The translations under genes and the position numbers were made by a program. Source: Enterobacter sp. C2 (lineage in GTDB: Bacteria; Pseudomonadota; Gammaproteobacteria; Enterobacterales; Enterobacteriaceae). Taken from it: a stretch of 64,000 nt of DNA. Positions 29,791-39,469 of the stretch are shown here, piece after piece (positions within the stretch are counted from its first letter, which is position 1; the number at the start of each line of letters is the position of its first letter). The notes under the pieces were generated by a model, which was given only the letters and a program-made list of their open reading frames with translations, did not search any database and had not been told where the DNA came from. Location of the stretch: contig NZ_CP082269.1 in NCBI RefSeq assembly GCF_019880405.1, positions 4,030,001 to 4,094,000 on the forward strand, in the 5' to 3' direction.

Positions 29791-32712
29791 ATGAGCAATC
29801 CAACCATTGCTACCGGTACACCGGTGGTCAACGTCACTGATAATCGGGGATTGACCGTGCGCACCCTCAACTGGAACCGGGCGAAGTCTGCGGACCCGCG
29901 ACGCCTGCTGGTTGACCATGCGTATGTGGATGACGCCAGCCGGGTGGCGGCGTATCGCGATCCGCGCCTGTTTACGGCCTGGACAATAGACAGCGCGTCT
30001 TGCGCAAACTTGCATAACACGCCCTCTCTGACAGGCCAGTTGCTGCGGCGGGAGAGCAGCGACAGTGGTGAGCACGTAACGTTATTTGATGTGGCCGGCC
30101 GCCAGGTGTGGGCCCGCGACGGGCGCGGCACGGTGCAGACCGTAGCATATGATGAACTGGGACGTCCTGAGCGCGGCAGCGAGCAGCTGAGCGGGAGCAG
30201 TGAAATCCGTGTCAGCTGGCACAGCGGCTACGGTGACGCTGACCCGGCGGTCGATGGCTCGCAAGGAAACAACCTGCGCGGCGTGAATATCACGCATTAC
30301 AACGGCGGTGGCCTGCTGCAGGTCAATTCAGTGGCGCTCAGCGGAGCGGTGCTCAGCCAGACGCAGCGCTTTCTGGCATCGGCGGAGGATTTGCCAGACT
30401 GGTCGAAGGATGAGGCAGGTCGGGAGGCGCAGCTGGAGACAGATGTCTATCCCACGACCACTGCCGTCGACGCCCGCGGCGCAGTACTGAACCAGACGGA
30501 CGCCGCCGGGCATGTGCAGACCTGGCAGTATGACGTCAGCGGCCACGTCAGATATCAGGGCATGACTCCGGCAGGCGGAGAGTCGCTTACTCTGCTGGCG
30601 GGCATAACCTGGAGCGCGGCGGGCCAGGTGCTGACGGAGTCGGCTGGCAATGGGGTGACCACCACGTACGGCTACGATCCGCAGAACCAGTGGCTTGCCA
30701 CCATTACAGCGCAGCGTACGGACAGCACTACACTGCAGGACCTCAGTTACGGGTATGATTTTACCGGCAACGTCACCTCTGTGACCGACAGCACGGTGGC
30801 AGCTGGCTATTACCGCAACCAGTCCACTAACGGCATCCGGCAGTTTACCTACGATGCGCTCTACCAGCTGCTGAGCGCCACCGGACGCGAGAACGCAAAC
30901 AATACCGCCATGCAATATAGTGCGCTGCCGGTGATGTCGGACGGCAGCCAGTACGTCAACTATACCCGCAGCTACTTTTATGACGACAGCGGCAACCTGA
31001 AGACCCTGATGCATATCGGCGCGGGGAGTTTCACCCGCACGATGACCACAGACACGACCTCCAACCGCAGCGTGCAGCAGAACGATGGCGGGCCGCAGAC
31101 GCCGGATGAGGTGGCTAACTGGTTTGACGTTAACGGCAACCTGCTGACGCTTCAGGCCAGCGCCGCAGCCAGCGATGCGCTTGCCTGGGACGGGAGTAAC
31201 AACTTACAGGAGGTCACCTTGTTGCGCCGCAGCAGTGGCGACAATGATCGGGAAATCTACCAGTACAGCGGCAGTGAGCGAGTGCGTAAACAGACCCGGA
31301 CCCTGGTAAAGGGTGACGCGAAGCTGTGGAATATCGCCGAGGTGCGCTACCTGCCGGGACTGGAGCTGCGTAAAAACTGGCAAGAGACGGCGGGCAGCAG
31401 CGCGCCGCCGTCGCTGACGGAGGAGCTGCATATCCTCACCGGCCAGGCGGGCCGGGCGGGTATCCGGCTGCTGCACTGGGAAAGCGGAAAACCGGACAGT
31501 ATCAATAATAACCAGGTGCGCTGGCGTGTCGACGACAACATTGGCTCACTGTCACTAGAGCTGGACAGTGAAGGCCAGCTAATCAGCCGGGAGGAGTACT
31601 ACCCCTTCGGCGGCACGGCGGTGTGGACAGCCAGAAGTGAGGTAGAGGCGGAGTATAAAACGGTGCGCTACTCCGGCAAAGAGCGCGACGGCACCGGGCT
31701 GTACTACTATGGCAATCGCTACTATGCCCCATGGTTATGCCGCTGGGTAAGTGCCGACCCGGCAGGCGAGGTGGATGGTCTGAACCTGTTCCGGATGGTA
31801 GGGAATAATCCGGTAACGCTCAAAGATAGTACTGGCCTCTATACAAACGAAGAATGGTCCAGTCATATGCTCGAAGTAATGAATTCGTTTAATCTCAGAC
31901 CATTACCTGAAAATTTCACCCATTTTTTTGGTACTAATTTAATGGAGCAATTTGCTGCAATGTTCCCCCTCGTCGCCAGGGCTATGAATCCCCATCAGTT
32001 AAACCAGAATTGTTATTACTGCACGATAGCAGCGTTAATAAATACAGATGTAAATAATATTGTTAACCATACGGGGACCATGCAACAGGACTCTGCTTCA
32101 CTGGATGAAATTGACTTACTATTTAACCAAGTAGGCGTACACGTTAGTGCGCAGAATTTTAATGACCATATGGGTTCTCCTCAGGATCGCTGGCAGGCAA
32201 CGTATGATTATTTGAATAGAGAATTAGCCAACAATGAAGCCGTTGGGTTAGCTTATCGACGCCCGGCCAACGTTCAGCAGAACGTTTTCTCTCCAGGAGG
32301 GGGGCATGTCGTGACAGTGACAAGAAGCAATGAAAATATTTATGTTCTGGATTATCAGTCAGGCCAAATTAGCCTAATAGACAGAAACACGCCGCCTGAG
32401 AGTCTGCCACATGAAAGTTATCATGTTTTTCAGCAGGTTACGAGAGCAGCCGCAACAGAAAGTTGGCAAGAAGCCTATGATTTTATAACAATCCAATTTC
32501 TGCGAGGTCGTTCTCAATTAGGATTAATAGGCCTGGAGATAAATGGTCGTATGGAAACGTCCAGATATGAAATGACATCATCTGGAGAGTTAATTATAGA
32601 AGTCGCTCATCAACCGCACACCGTATCGCGAGACATTGTTTTGCAGAGTGCGCTGGGAGCAAGTAATGAAATGATAAGGTTATGGCCTGCCGCTGCCACA
32701 GACGCACGGTGA
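29791..32712 (+). CDS. Orphan Tc-toxin C component (TccC-like YD/RHS-repeat protein) with papain-fold C-terminal effector
   Basis: The protein has 973 residues. Its N-terminus (PVVNVTDNRGL at 11-21) is the TccC hallmark, not that of Rhs/T6SS proteins, and no signal peptide or PAAR domain is present. YD repeats fill about 90-640 (YDELGRPERG, YGYDFTGNV, YYPFGGTAVW). The RHS-core end is intact: SGKERDGTGLYYYGNRYY at about 628-645 and DPAGEVDGLNLFRMVGNNPV at 656-675, the shell segment where TccC proteins cleave themselves. The tail from about 684 is the hypervariable effector: C741 and C744 in NQNCYYCTIAAL, H839 in GGGHVVTV and D854 in VLDYQSG give a Cys-His-Asp set in the order of papain-like Tox-PL deamidases or proteases. 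No A or B component is nearby. Confidence 0.85.
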   Translation: MSNPTIATGTPVVNVTDNRGLTVRTLNWNRAKSADPRRLLVDHAYVDDASRVAAYRDPRLFTAWTIDSASCANLHNTPSLTGQLLRRESSDSGEHVTLFDVAGRQVWARDGRGTVQTVAYDELGRPERGSEQLSGSSEIRVSWHSGYGDADPAVDGSQGNNLRGVNITHYNGGGLLQVNSVALSGAVLSQTQRFLASAEDLPDWSKDEAGREAQLETDVYPTTTAVDARGAVLNQTDAAGHVQTWQYDVSGHVRYQGMTPAGGESLTLLAGITWSAAGQVLTESAGNGVTTTYGYDPQNQWLATITAQRTDSTTLQDLSYGYDFTGNVTSVTDSTVAAGYYRNQSTNGIRQFTYDALYQLLSATGRENANNTAMQYSALPVMSDGSQYVNYTRSYFYDDSGNLKTLMHIGAGSFTRTMTTDTTSNRSVQQNDGGPQTPDEVANWFDVNGNLLTLQASAAASDALAWDGSNNLQEVTLLRRSSGDNDREIYQYSGSERVRKQTRTLVKGDAKLWNIAEVRYLPGLELRKNWQETAGSSAPPSLTEELHILTGQAGRAGIRLLHWESGKPDSINNNQVRWRVDDNIGSLSLELDSEGQLISREEYYPFGGTAVWTARSEVEAEYKTVRYSGKERDGTGLYYYGNRYYAPWLCRWVSADPAGEVDGLNLFRMVGNNPVTLKDSTGLYTNEEWSSHMLEVMNSFNLRPLPENFTHFFGTNLMEQFAAMFPLVARAMNPHQLNQNCYYCTIAALINTDVNNIVNHTGTMQQDSASLDEIDLLFNQVGVHVSAQNFNDHMGSPQDRWQATYDYLNRELANNEAVGLAYRRPANVQQNVFSPGGGHVVTVTRSNENIYVLDYQSGQISLIDRNTPPESLPHESYHVFQQVTRAAATESWQEAYDFITIQFLRGRSQLGLIGLEINGRMETSRYEMTSSGELIIEVAHQPHTVSRDIVLQSALGASNEMIRLWPAAATDAR

Positions 32713-32729
32713 GTCGGAAATTGTCAGGC

Positions 32730-32750
32730 ATGTGGTCGGCGAGAGAGGAT
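32730..32750 (-). repeat. Displaced copy of the tRNA-Pro 3' end (direct repeat, copy 1)
   Basis: These 21 bp are identical to 32863-32883, the last bases of proM with its CCA end and two bases beyond. The copy lies 18 bp after the tccC-like stop and beyond the tRNA operon terminator. Upstream on the minus strand, TCGA preceded by GGAGGT at 32792-32801 continues the T-arm, but about 32 bp separate it from the repeat, so the copy is an interrupted tRNA fragment. Confidence 0.75.
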
Positions 32751-32829
32751 AAACTCGCCACTTCGTGGCTTTTCCCTACGGGTCGAACCTCCTGCCCCGG
32801 AGGTTCTTATCCTCTGTGAAATTTGGGCG

Positions 32830-32860
32830 AAAAAAAACCCCGCTATAAAGCGGGGTTTCT
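32830..32860 (-). terminator. Terminator of the argX-hisR-leuT-proM operon
   Basis: On the minus strand AAACCCCGC-TTTATA-GCGGGGTTT is followed by a run of T. It lies a few bases after the CCA end of proM. Confidence 0.9.
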
Positions 32861-32865
32861 AAATG

Positions 32866-32942
32866 TGGTCGGCGAGAGAGGATTCGAACCTCCGACCCAC
32901 TGGTCCCAAACCAGTTGCGCTACCAAGCTGCGCTACTCGCCG
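32866..32942 (-). tRNA. proM: tRNA-Pro (anticodon TGG)
   Basis: The 77-nt minus-strand sequence CGGCGAGTAGCGCAGC ... CTCGCCGACCA folds into a cloverleaf with encoded CCA. The anticodon loop reads GTTTGGGAC, anticodon TGG. It is the last of four tRNAs, as in E. coli. Confidence 0.97.
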
Positions 32943-32985
32943 ATGTACTGCTTTTTGAATTTTTAGTTCAATTCATTTTAAGTCG

Positions 32986-33071
32986 TGGTGCGAGGGGGGG
33001 GACTCGAACCCCCACATCCAAAGGACACTAACACCTGAAGCTAGCGCGTCTACCAATTCCGCCACCTTCGC
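32986..33071 (-). tRNA. leuT: tRNA-Leu (anticodon CAG)
   Basis: The 86-nt sequence GCGAAGGTGGCGGAATTGGT ... CCCTCGCACCA has a long variable arm typical of class II leucine tRNAs. The anticodon loop is CTTCAGGTG, anticodon CAG. It differs from remembered E. coli leuT mainly in the variable arm. Confidence 0.96.
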
Positions 33072-33090
33072 ATTTCACAACTTTAAATAA

Positions 33091-33166
33091 TGGGGTGGCT
33101 AATGGGATTCGAACCCACGACAACTGGAATCACAATCCAGGGCTCTACCAACTGAGCTATAGCCAC
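33091..33166 (-). tRNA. hisR: tRNA-His (anticodon GTG)
   Basis: The 76-nt sequence GTGGCTATAGCTCAGTTGGT ... TAGCCACCCCA has encoded CCA. The anticodon loop is ATTGTGATT, anticodon GTG. Confidence 0.97.
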
Positions 33167-33233
33167 CACTACAAATTCTTTTACGCGGTCCTGTTAACTT
33201 CACAGTCCACCGCAGCTCCAGCACCGGGTAAAA

Positions 33234-33310
<77 letters not shown>

Positions 33311-33331
33311 TTAGCGCCGTTGCGGGGCTGG

Positions 33332-33360
33332 ATATTACGGACTTCCCCCCCCGCTGTCTA
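33332..33360 (-). promoter_or_regulatory. Promoter of the tRNA operon
   Basis: On the minus strand TAGACA (33355-33360) and TAATAT (33332-33337) are separated by 17 bp, followed by the GC-rich CCAGCCCCGC discriminator usual in stringently controlled stable-RNA promoters. Confidence 0.7.
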
Positions 33361-33374
33361 GTGCCTTTTTAAAT

Positions 33375-33407
33375 AAAATGCGCGTTTGGTTACGCTTTGC
33401 GCATTTT
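33375..33407 (-). terminator. Terminator of yifK
   Basis: On the minus strand AAAATGCGC/GCGCATTTT forms a stem with a 15-base loop, followed by ATTT. It lies just after the yifK stop and before the tRNA promoter. Confidence 0.75.
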
Positions 33408-33412
33408 GTCTT

Positions 33413-34798
33413 TTATTTCTCCGCTTTTTGCGCTGCAGTATGCCGATTGAGACGTAAAACCTTGTAGACCAGCGATACCGCAGCCAAAAAGATGATGCCG
33501 ACAAACAGCGACATACGGGTGTCGTCGTTAAAACCCATGCCGATTAATACGCAGATCAGGAACGCCATCGTTAAATAGTTCGCCCACGGGAAAAGGACCG
33601 AACGGAATGGATGCGTGGCAATCCTGGCTTTGTGCGCCTCGCGGAAACGCAGCTGGCTAATCAGAATGACAAACCACGGCACCATTCCCGGCAGTACGCT
33701 GGCGCTGTAGACGTAGACAAACACGCGCTGCGGGTTAGGAATGATGTAGTTGAGGCAGGAGCCCACCAGCAGAATAGCAATCGAAATAGCAACGCCTACT
33801 ACCGGCACACCGTGGCGCGATACCTTTGCCACCGCAGCAGGCAGCTGACGGTTGTTGGCCAGCGCATAGAGCATGCGTCCGCAGCTGTACATTCCGCTGT
33901 TGCAGCCCGAGAGCGCGGCGGTGAGTACCACAAAGTTAATGATCCCTGCCGCTGCGGTAATACCGATCTTAGCGAAGGTCAGCACAAACGGGCTGCCGTT
34001 GCTGCCGATCTCATTCCACGGGAAGATGGTGACGATAACGAAAATCGCCCCTACGTAGAAGATCAGAATACGCCACAGCACCTTACCCACCGCGCTGCGC
34101 AGCGTGACCTGCGGGTTTTTCGCCTCACCGGCGGTAATGCCGATCAGCTCGACGCCCTGATACGAGGCGACAACAATACAGAGCGCGGTCAGGAAGCCTT
34201 TCCAGCCGCCGGCAAAGAAGCCGCCGTGCTCGGTGAGGTTACCGAAGCCAATGGCCTGCCCGCCGTTGCCGAAGCCATAGAAGATCACGCCAAGTCCGAC
34301 GATAATCATTACCACGATAGTGGTGACTTTGATCATCGCAAACCAAAACTCAATCTCGCCATACAGCCGCACAGCAGCCAGATTAGCGAGCGCCACCAGC
34401 CCAACGGCAATCAGGGCCGGTATCCACTGCGCCATCTCCGGGAACCAGAACTGAACGTAGACGCCAATCGCGGTGATCTCTGATATCCCTACCGCCATCC
34501 ACATAAACCAGTATGACCAGGCGGTGAGATAGCCAAAGAACGGGCTCATATAGCGGTGGGCATAGACGGCGAACGACCCGGCTACCGGCTCAAGAAAGAG
34601 CATTTCGCCCATTGAGCGCATGATGAAGAAAACAAAAAGCCCGGCCACAATATAGGCCAGTAATACTGACGGCCCTGCCCATTTCAGGGTGCTTGCTGCC
34701 CCCATAAACAGGCCAACGCCTATTGTACCGCCCAGGGCGATAAGTTCGATATGTCGTGCTTCCAGCCCACGCTGAAGCTCCGGTTTACTCTCGGCCAT
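33413..34798 (-). CDS. yifK: Threonine/serine:H+ symporter YifK (ThrP)
   Basis: The protein has 461 residues, the E. coli length, with twelve hydrophobic segments of the amino acid-polyamine-organocation superfamily. The N-terminal [20 protein letters not shown] carries the family GGTIGVGLF signature. E. coli YifK imports threonine and serine and is controlled by Lrp and the sRNA GcvB. It lies between the ECA cluster and the tRNA operon with its own terminator. Confidence 0.95.
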   Translation of the reverse strand: MAESKPELQRGLEARHIELIALGGTIGVGLFMGAASTLKWAGPSVLLAYIVAGLFVFFIMRSMGEMLFLEPVAGSFAVYAHRYMSPFFGYLTAWSYWFMWMAVGISEITAIGVYVQFWFPEMAQWIPALIAVGLVALANLAAVRLYGEIEFWFAMIKVTTIVVMIIVGLGVIFYGFGNGGQAIGFGNLTEHGGFFAGGWKGFLTALCIVVASYQGVELIGITAGEAKNPQVTLRSAVGKVLWRILIFYVGAIFVIVTIFPWNEIGSNGSPFVLTFAKIGITAAAGIINFVVLTAALSGCNSGMYSCGRMLYALANNRQLPAAVAKVSRHGVPVVGVAISIAILLVGSCLNYIIPNPQRVFVYVYSASVLPGMVPWFVILISQLRFREAHKARIATHPFRSVLFPWANYLTMAFLICVLIGMGFNDDTRMSLFVGIIFLAAVSLVYKVLRLNRHTAAQKAEK

Positions 34799-35038
34799 AA
34801 ATCCTCTGTCGTGTTTACTACTGTCCCGACGCTGCGGGTTATCGTTATGAGTGCAATCTCAGCTCACTGCGGCCGCCAGGCGATGCAAATAGCACTACCG
34901 GGCCGCGTTGAGTGAGCGAATGGTTTCTTAATTTTGCTGAAATGGCAAACGATGCATAAGAAAAATCAATAGAAAGCACAATAAAGCAGCAAACAGAGGG
35001 CAGGCACAGCGCAGCAGAATCGCTGCGCCGTCACAGGG
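34799..35038. promoter_or_regulatory. yifK upstream region and end of the ECA operon
   Basis: This 240-bp gap carries no gene. It holds the yifK promoter and leader. At 35009-35028 a 7-bp stem (GCGCAGC/GCTGCGC) lies just after the wecG stop and may end the ECA transcript, though no T tract follows. Confidence 0.4.
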
Positions 35039-35779
35039 TTAGAGCTGGCCGCGATAGTGCCAGGCGAGGTAGCGCAGCAGTCGCAGCTGGCGCGTGATGC
35101 GGCTGGGTTGTGACAGCAGGCGATAGAGCCACTCCAGGCCCATCCGCTGCCACACCTTCGGCGCACGCTTAACGTGGCCGGTAAAGACGTCATAGGTGCC
35201 ACCAACGCCCATATAGAGCGCATGAGGATAAACCTCCCGACAGTCACGCATCAGCAGCTCCTGACGCGGGGAGCCCATCGCTACGGTGACAATCTTCGCC
35301 CCGCTGTCGCGGACGCGCTCAAACAGCGCCTGGCGCTGCTCGGGCTGGAAATAGCCATCCTGACTGCCGACAATGTTCACCTGCCAGCGGTCGCGCAGCT
35401 GCTGCTGCGTCTGGGCCAGCACGCCAGGCTTGCCGCCGATCAGGAAAACTGGCGTCCCCTCTTTTCCGGCGCGCTCCATGAGCGCTTCCCAGAGATCGGC
35501 CCCCGCCACCCGCTCAACCACGGCCTGCGGGTACTTTTTGCGCATTGAACGCACCACGCTGATGCCGTCCGCATACTTAAACTCTGCCGCCTCGATCAGT
35601 GCCCGGACCTGTGTGTCATCCTCAAGAGTCAGCATCTTCTCGGCGTTAATCGCCACCAGCGTGCCCTGCTTAAGCTCGCCACCGGCAAAGAGGAAATCCA
35701 GCGCGTGGGCCATGTTACGCCAGCCAATCAGCTTCAGACCGCGCAGCGTATAGGTTGGCGCAGTAGTGGTGTCCGTCAT
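35039..35779 (-). CDS. wecG: UDP-N-acetyl-D-mannosaminuronic acid transferase
   Basis: WecG (RffM) adds ManNAcA to undecaprenyl-PP-GlcNAc to form ECA lipid II at the inner membrane. The ATG at 35779 after AAGGAT gives 246 residues, the E. coli length. It belongs to the WecG/TagA/CpsF family: [47 protein letters not shown] and [15 protein letters not shown] are visible. It is the last gene of the ECA cluster. Confidence 0.97.
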   Translation of the reverse strand: MTDTTTAPTYTLRGLKLIGWRNMAHALDFLFAGGELKQGTLVAINAEKMLTLEDDTQVRALIEAAEFKYADGISVVRSMRKKYPQAVVERVAGADLWEALMERAGKEGTPVFLIGGKPGVLAQTQQQLRDRWQVNIVGSQDGYFQPEQRQALFERVRDSGAKIVTVAMGSPRQELLMRDCREVYPHALYMGVGGTYDVFTGHVKRAPKVWQRMGLEWLYRLLSQPSRITRQLRLLRYLAWHYRGQL

Positions 35780-35792
35780 GATGATATCCTTG

Positions 35793-37145
35793 TCAGGCTT
35801 GCGAGAGCGGTTGCGGTAATCGCCCAGCACGTTTGTGGATCAACCCCGCGCTATCGAACAGCCAGTAGAGCAGCTTCGCCATCAGCAGGCAGGCTCCAAA
35901 GACCACGAGGAAAAAGACGACGCGAGAAACAAAGGCATCCAGCCCCTCGCGCGCCAGCACGATCATATTGAAGATGGCACCAAAACAGAAGCTGTGCAAA
36001 ATCGCTGCCTTATAGCGGTTGCTCTCCCGGTTGCCCAGCTCATAAAGCCAGTCAAACCACTTAATGATCAGTCCGACCACGACCGCACCCAACGGAATAA
36101 ACCAGACGCCGCCCATCACCACCAGGGAACCGATCAGCGTCGGCGAGATCGCCAGCCCGGAGTGATTGTTCAGCACTTCCCAGGTAAAGTAGTTCGCCGT
36201 GTTCAGTACAATGCCAGGCCTGTCCGGCCATAGCCAGGTGGGAATAAAGACGTAGAAATCGCGCACGATGGGCGCAAGCCCCTGGAAGTCGATTTTGTCG
36301 TAGTTTTGCAGCAGGAGAGAGAGGTTCTCCCACGGCGAGAAGGTGTCGCGGGTGAGATAGAGGAAGGTGTAAAACGCCTCGTCACCGCTCACCTGCAATC
36401 CGTAACGCTTCAGCGCCAGCCAGAACATCCCGACGATACCCAGCACGCCCGCTGCCGCCAGCATCCATAGCGAGATCCAGCCGCGAATAATGCCGATAAA
36501 CAGAAAAATGGCGAAGGCGATAATGATATTAGCCCGCGTGCCGCCCACAATCATGTAGGTCAGCAGGCCAAAGGCAACGGTGCTCACCAGGAAAAAGATC
36601 CAGCCCCGGCCATCCTGGCGCAGGAAATAGACCACCAGCATGGCGGGAATAAAGAAGTAAAAGAAACGCTTAAGCGCCACGCCAGAGACTTCACTCGAAA
36701 AGATCTGGCTGTAGGAGTGCAGCCGGAACAGCAAGAAGCCGTTGTGCATAAAGAAGATGCTGACGCTTACTAAAGCGATGAGCATCAGCATCACCCACGC
36801 CAGATGCGTTTCCACTCGGTTCATGGTGAACAGAGGACGGCGTGGCGTGACCGCGGACGAGGGCCGCAGGCGCGTTTTATAGGTAACGTAGTAGATAGCG
36901 TAAAAGCAGACCGCGGCTAGCAGGGACTGCATCATCACCTCTGGCGGCGCGACGCCGACGTTGAAGCGAAAGACCAGAATGCTGGTGAGCGGAAAGCCAA
37001 AGAAAAACGTCAGCAAGAACAGCAGCGAGAAGAAGACGTTAAAGTTAAAACGTACCCGGCGAAATTCAAACCAGGTCAGCGTGGCGATAAACAGCGATGC
37101 CAGTAGCCAGATGGCCAGCAGACCCGAGAACGCAAGCTGGCTCAT
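35793..37145 (-). CDS. wzyE: ECA polymerase WzyE
   Basis: WzyE polymerises the ECA trisaccharide repeat on the periplasmic side. The protein has 450 residues, the E. coli length, with about eleven membrane segments and a large periplasmic loop. Family-level conservation is seen throughout. It overlaps wecF by 4 bp. Confidence 0.96.
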   Translation of the reverse strand: MSQLAFSGLLAIWLLASLFIATLTWFEFRRVRFNFNVFFSLLFLLTFFFGFPLTSILVFRFNVGVAPPEVMMQSLLAAVCFYAIYYVTYKTRLRPSSAVTPRRPLFTMNRVETHLAWVMLMLIALVSVSIFFMHNGFLLFRLHSYSQIFSSEVSGVALKRFFYFFIPAMLVVYFLRQDGRGWIFFLVSTVAFGLLTYMIVGGTRANIIIAFAIFLFIGIIRGWISLWMLAAAGVLGIVGMFWLALKRYGLQVSGDEAFYTFLYLTRDTFSPWENLSLLLQNYDKIDFQGLAPIVRDFYVFIPTWLWPDRPGIVLNTANYFTWEVLNNHSGLAISPTLIGSLVVMGGVWFIPLGAVVVGLIIKWFDWLYELGNRESNRYKAAILHSFCFGAIFNMIVLAREGLDAFVSRVVFFLVVFGACLLMAKLLYWLFDSAGLIHKRAGRLPQPLSQA

Positions 37146-38221
37146 TGCGCACCTCCTGCAGCAATACGTAACGCCTCGTGCCAGGGCGCAAGGTAGTTAG
37201 GGCTAAAGAAGGTGATAGCGTTTTTATCCACCGCCGCCAGCTGCCGCTGAGCCTCACGGACCACTGTCTCATCGAGCTGGTCGCCGGTAAACAGCACCGG
37301 AATGTGCTGCTCAACCATATCCTGCCAGAAAGGGTTCTCCCGGTTTAACACGCAGGGGACGCCTGCCTGGATCAGCAGACAGAGCGTGCCGATCCCCTGC
37401 TGGCGGGCAAAGATAAAGTAGCCAAGATCGCACCGGCGCAGCAGCGCCAGGTAGTCGTCAAATTCTAGCTTATCGGCCAGGATGCGCAGGTTCTCCGCGC
37501 TAAACAGCGCCAGTCCCGCCTGACGCACCTCGTCAATATACGCTTCATTATTGGCCGGGTAGCCCATCGGCACGATGACGTTGACCGTATCACCGAACTG
37601 CTGATGAACCGCCTTCAGGGCAGCAATATGCTCGTTGCTGCGATCGCCGGAGTTGCCAACCAGCACCGTCAGCTTGCCCTCGCGCTGCGTCTCCTGCGCC
37701 ATCGTGTTGAGCGTAGGATCCATTCGCGTCGGGAAGTAGAGCAGCTCGCCGCGCACCTGCGGATGGCGGCGAGCAAAAAAGTGTAGATCGCCACGGGTGG
37801 CAAAGATACAGCCGACTCGCCGCTGGGCGAGACGCCGCAGCGGATAGAAAAAACGAAACTTCAGGTTTTGGGAAACCTCGTAGAGATCGGCTCCCCAGGC
37901 GTGCCAGTTAAACTGCTGAGGCTTGATGGCGCCGCGCAACAGGGCCAGCCAAAGGTCGGTATTGAACTGGCCGTGAAAAAAGAAGCGCTGCTGGCGATCG
38001 GCTTTGGCAAGGGCAATCACCGCCTGGGCCAGCGCCTTCTTATTGCTAAAGAAGCGCAGCGTAAGTGCAGGGAACTGCGTGCGCCAGCGCTCGTCGTCGC
38101 CGCAGATCATAAATTCGCGAGCGTGCTCGCCCGTTGCCGCAAGGCTGTCGTTGAAAAAACGCAGCACGGTCAGGTTATGGTGTGGGATATCCGATCCCAG
38201 AACGTGAATCAGTGTAGTCAT
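37142..38221 (-). CDS. wecF: TDP-N-acetylfucosamine:lipid II N-acetylfucosaminyl-transferase
   Basis: WecF (RffT) adds Fuc4NAc to complete the ECA repeat unit, lipid III. The protein has 359 residues, as in E. coli, and opens [20 protein letters not shown]. It overlaps wzxE and wzyE by 4 bp on each side, which suggests translational coupling. Its donor depends on dTDP-4-keto-6-deoxyglucose, whose usual ECA genes rffG/rffH are absent from this cluster. Confidence 0.97.
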   Translation of the reverse strand: MTTLIHVLGSDIPHHNLTVLRFFNDSLAATGEHAREFMICGDDERWRTQFPALTLRFFSNKKALAQAVIALAKADRQQRFFFHGQFNTDLWLALLRGAIKPQQFNWHAWGADLYEVSQNLKFRFFYPLRRLAQRRVGCIFATRGDLHFFARRHPQVRGELLYFPTRMDPTLNTMAQETQREGKLTVLVGNSGDRSNEHIAALKAVHQQFGDTVNVIVPMGYPANNEAYIDEVRQAGLALFSAENLRILADKLEFDDYLALLRRCDLGYFIFARQQGIGTLCLLIQAGVPCVLNRENPFWQDMVEQHIPVLFTGDQLDETVVREAQRQLAAVDKNAITFFSPNYLAPWHEALRIAAGGAQ

Positions 38222-39468
38222 ACCCTTTTACGCCAGAGTAGAAATACGCCACAACAGGTGGCGAAATAAACGATATAGGTAGCCATGTAGGCCTGTGACG
38301 CACCTAGCGCGCCGTGCGCCGGAATGAGCCAGCGGGAAAAGGCCGTCAGCAGCGTAAACTGGCTCACTTCCGCCAGGATATAGAAGCTTAACGAGGCCCG
38401 GGCAATCACCAGATAGCCAAAAACATAGGCGCCGACTTTCAGTACGTCACCGACCAGCTGCCAGGCAAAGAGATCGCGCATAGCGATAAACTTCTCTGAA
38501 AACAGTAGCCAGATTGCAACGTCACGCAGCAGCCAGACGGTAAAACTTGCGGCCGCCACCGCAGGCAGTACAAACCGCAGCGACTTGACGATCTCGCGGC
38601 TTATTGCCTGCTTCTCCGTCAGCCGCGACAGGGTAGGCAGCAGATAGACGCTGAACGAGGCGGTGATAAATTGCAGATAGGCATCGGAGATGCTGCTCAC
38701 CCCCTGCCAAATCCCGACCTCATCCCAGTCGTAGTGCGTCGCCAGCAGATTTCGCATCATCACGTAGGCGACGGGCAGGGTCACGGAGGTGATTAGCGCC
38801 ATCAGGGTAAACTTGCCCAGCTGCCCGGCCAGCGCGTTGCTCCACCGTGGCTTAAGATAGCCTAACGGCACGGTTTTACGGCGGATAAACAGCAGCAGCG
38901 CCGGGACGACGACCAGCGCCGGAACCAGCGCCAGACCCAGCAGCGCGCCCTGGTAACCGCCCAGCCGGTAGCAGGCGTAGTAGGCGATGACCCCGATAAT
39001 ACTGCCGCTAATCAGCGACAGCGCATTCCCGGCGGCGTCGCGAAAACCTTTCATGACTGCCAGCAGGAAGTTGGCCCACGCGATGCCCATCTGCACCAGC
39101 GCCACCAGCCTTACCAGCCCCTGAAAATGGGTATGGCCGAACAGCCCCTGACTGATGGGCGCAGCGGCCAGCAGAAAAACGATAGCCAACAGCGTCGAGA
39201 ACCCCAGCACCATGGCGGATGAGGTGCCTACGACGGTGCGCAGCTGTGTCGGATCGTCGTGGTGCTGGGCGACAAATTTGGTGACGCCGTTAAAGATGCC
39301 AGCCCCGGCCAGCACGCCCAGTACCGTCACCAGCTGGCGGAAGTTACCCGCCTGCCCTACGCCCGAGGGACCAAAGGAGACGGCCAGCAGCTTAACTACC
39401 AGCAGTCCCGCGCCGATTTTGACCAGCGTGCTCGCCGCAGTCCACAGTGAAGCCTTTGCCAGCGACAT
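38218..39468 (-). CDS. wzxE: ECA lipid III flippase
   Basis: WzxE moves the complete lipid-linked ECA repeat across the inner membrane. The protein has 416 residues, the E. coli length, with twelve hydrophobic segments of the polysaccharide-transporter (MOP) family. Its start follows the wecE stop by one base and it overlaps wecF by 4 bp. Confidence 0.97.
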   Translation of the reverse strand: MSLAKASLWTAASTLVKIGAGLLVVKLLAVSFGPSGVGQAGNFRQLVTVLGVLAGAGIFNGVTKFVAQHHDDPTQLRTVVGTSSAMVLGFSTLLAIVFLLAAAPISQGLFGHTHFQGLVRLVALVQMGIAWANFLLAVMKGFRDAAGNALSLISGSIIGVIAYYACYRLGGYQGALLGLALVPALVVVPALLLFIRRKTVPLGYLKPRWSNALAGQLGKFTLMALITSVTLPVAYVMMRNLLATHYDWDEVGIWQGVSSISDAYLQFITASFSVYLLPTLSRLTEKQAISREIVKSLRFVLPAVAAASFTVWLLRDVAIWLLFSEKFIAMRDLFAWQLVGDVLKVGAYVFGYLVIARASLSFYILAEVSQFTLLTAFSRWLIPAHGALGASQAYMATYIVYFATCCGVFLLWRKRV

Positions 39469-39469
39469 C

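Noticed and set aside
29791-32712. A type VI secretion Rhs effector
   Set aside because: No PAAR domain or N-terminal membrane region, no VgrG, Eag chaperone or immunity gene nearby, and the N-terminus is of the TccC type.
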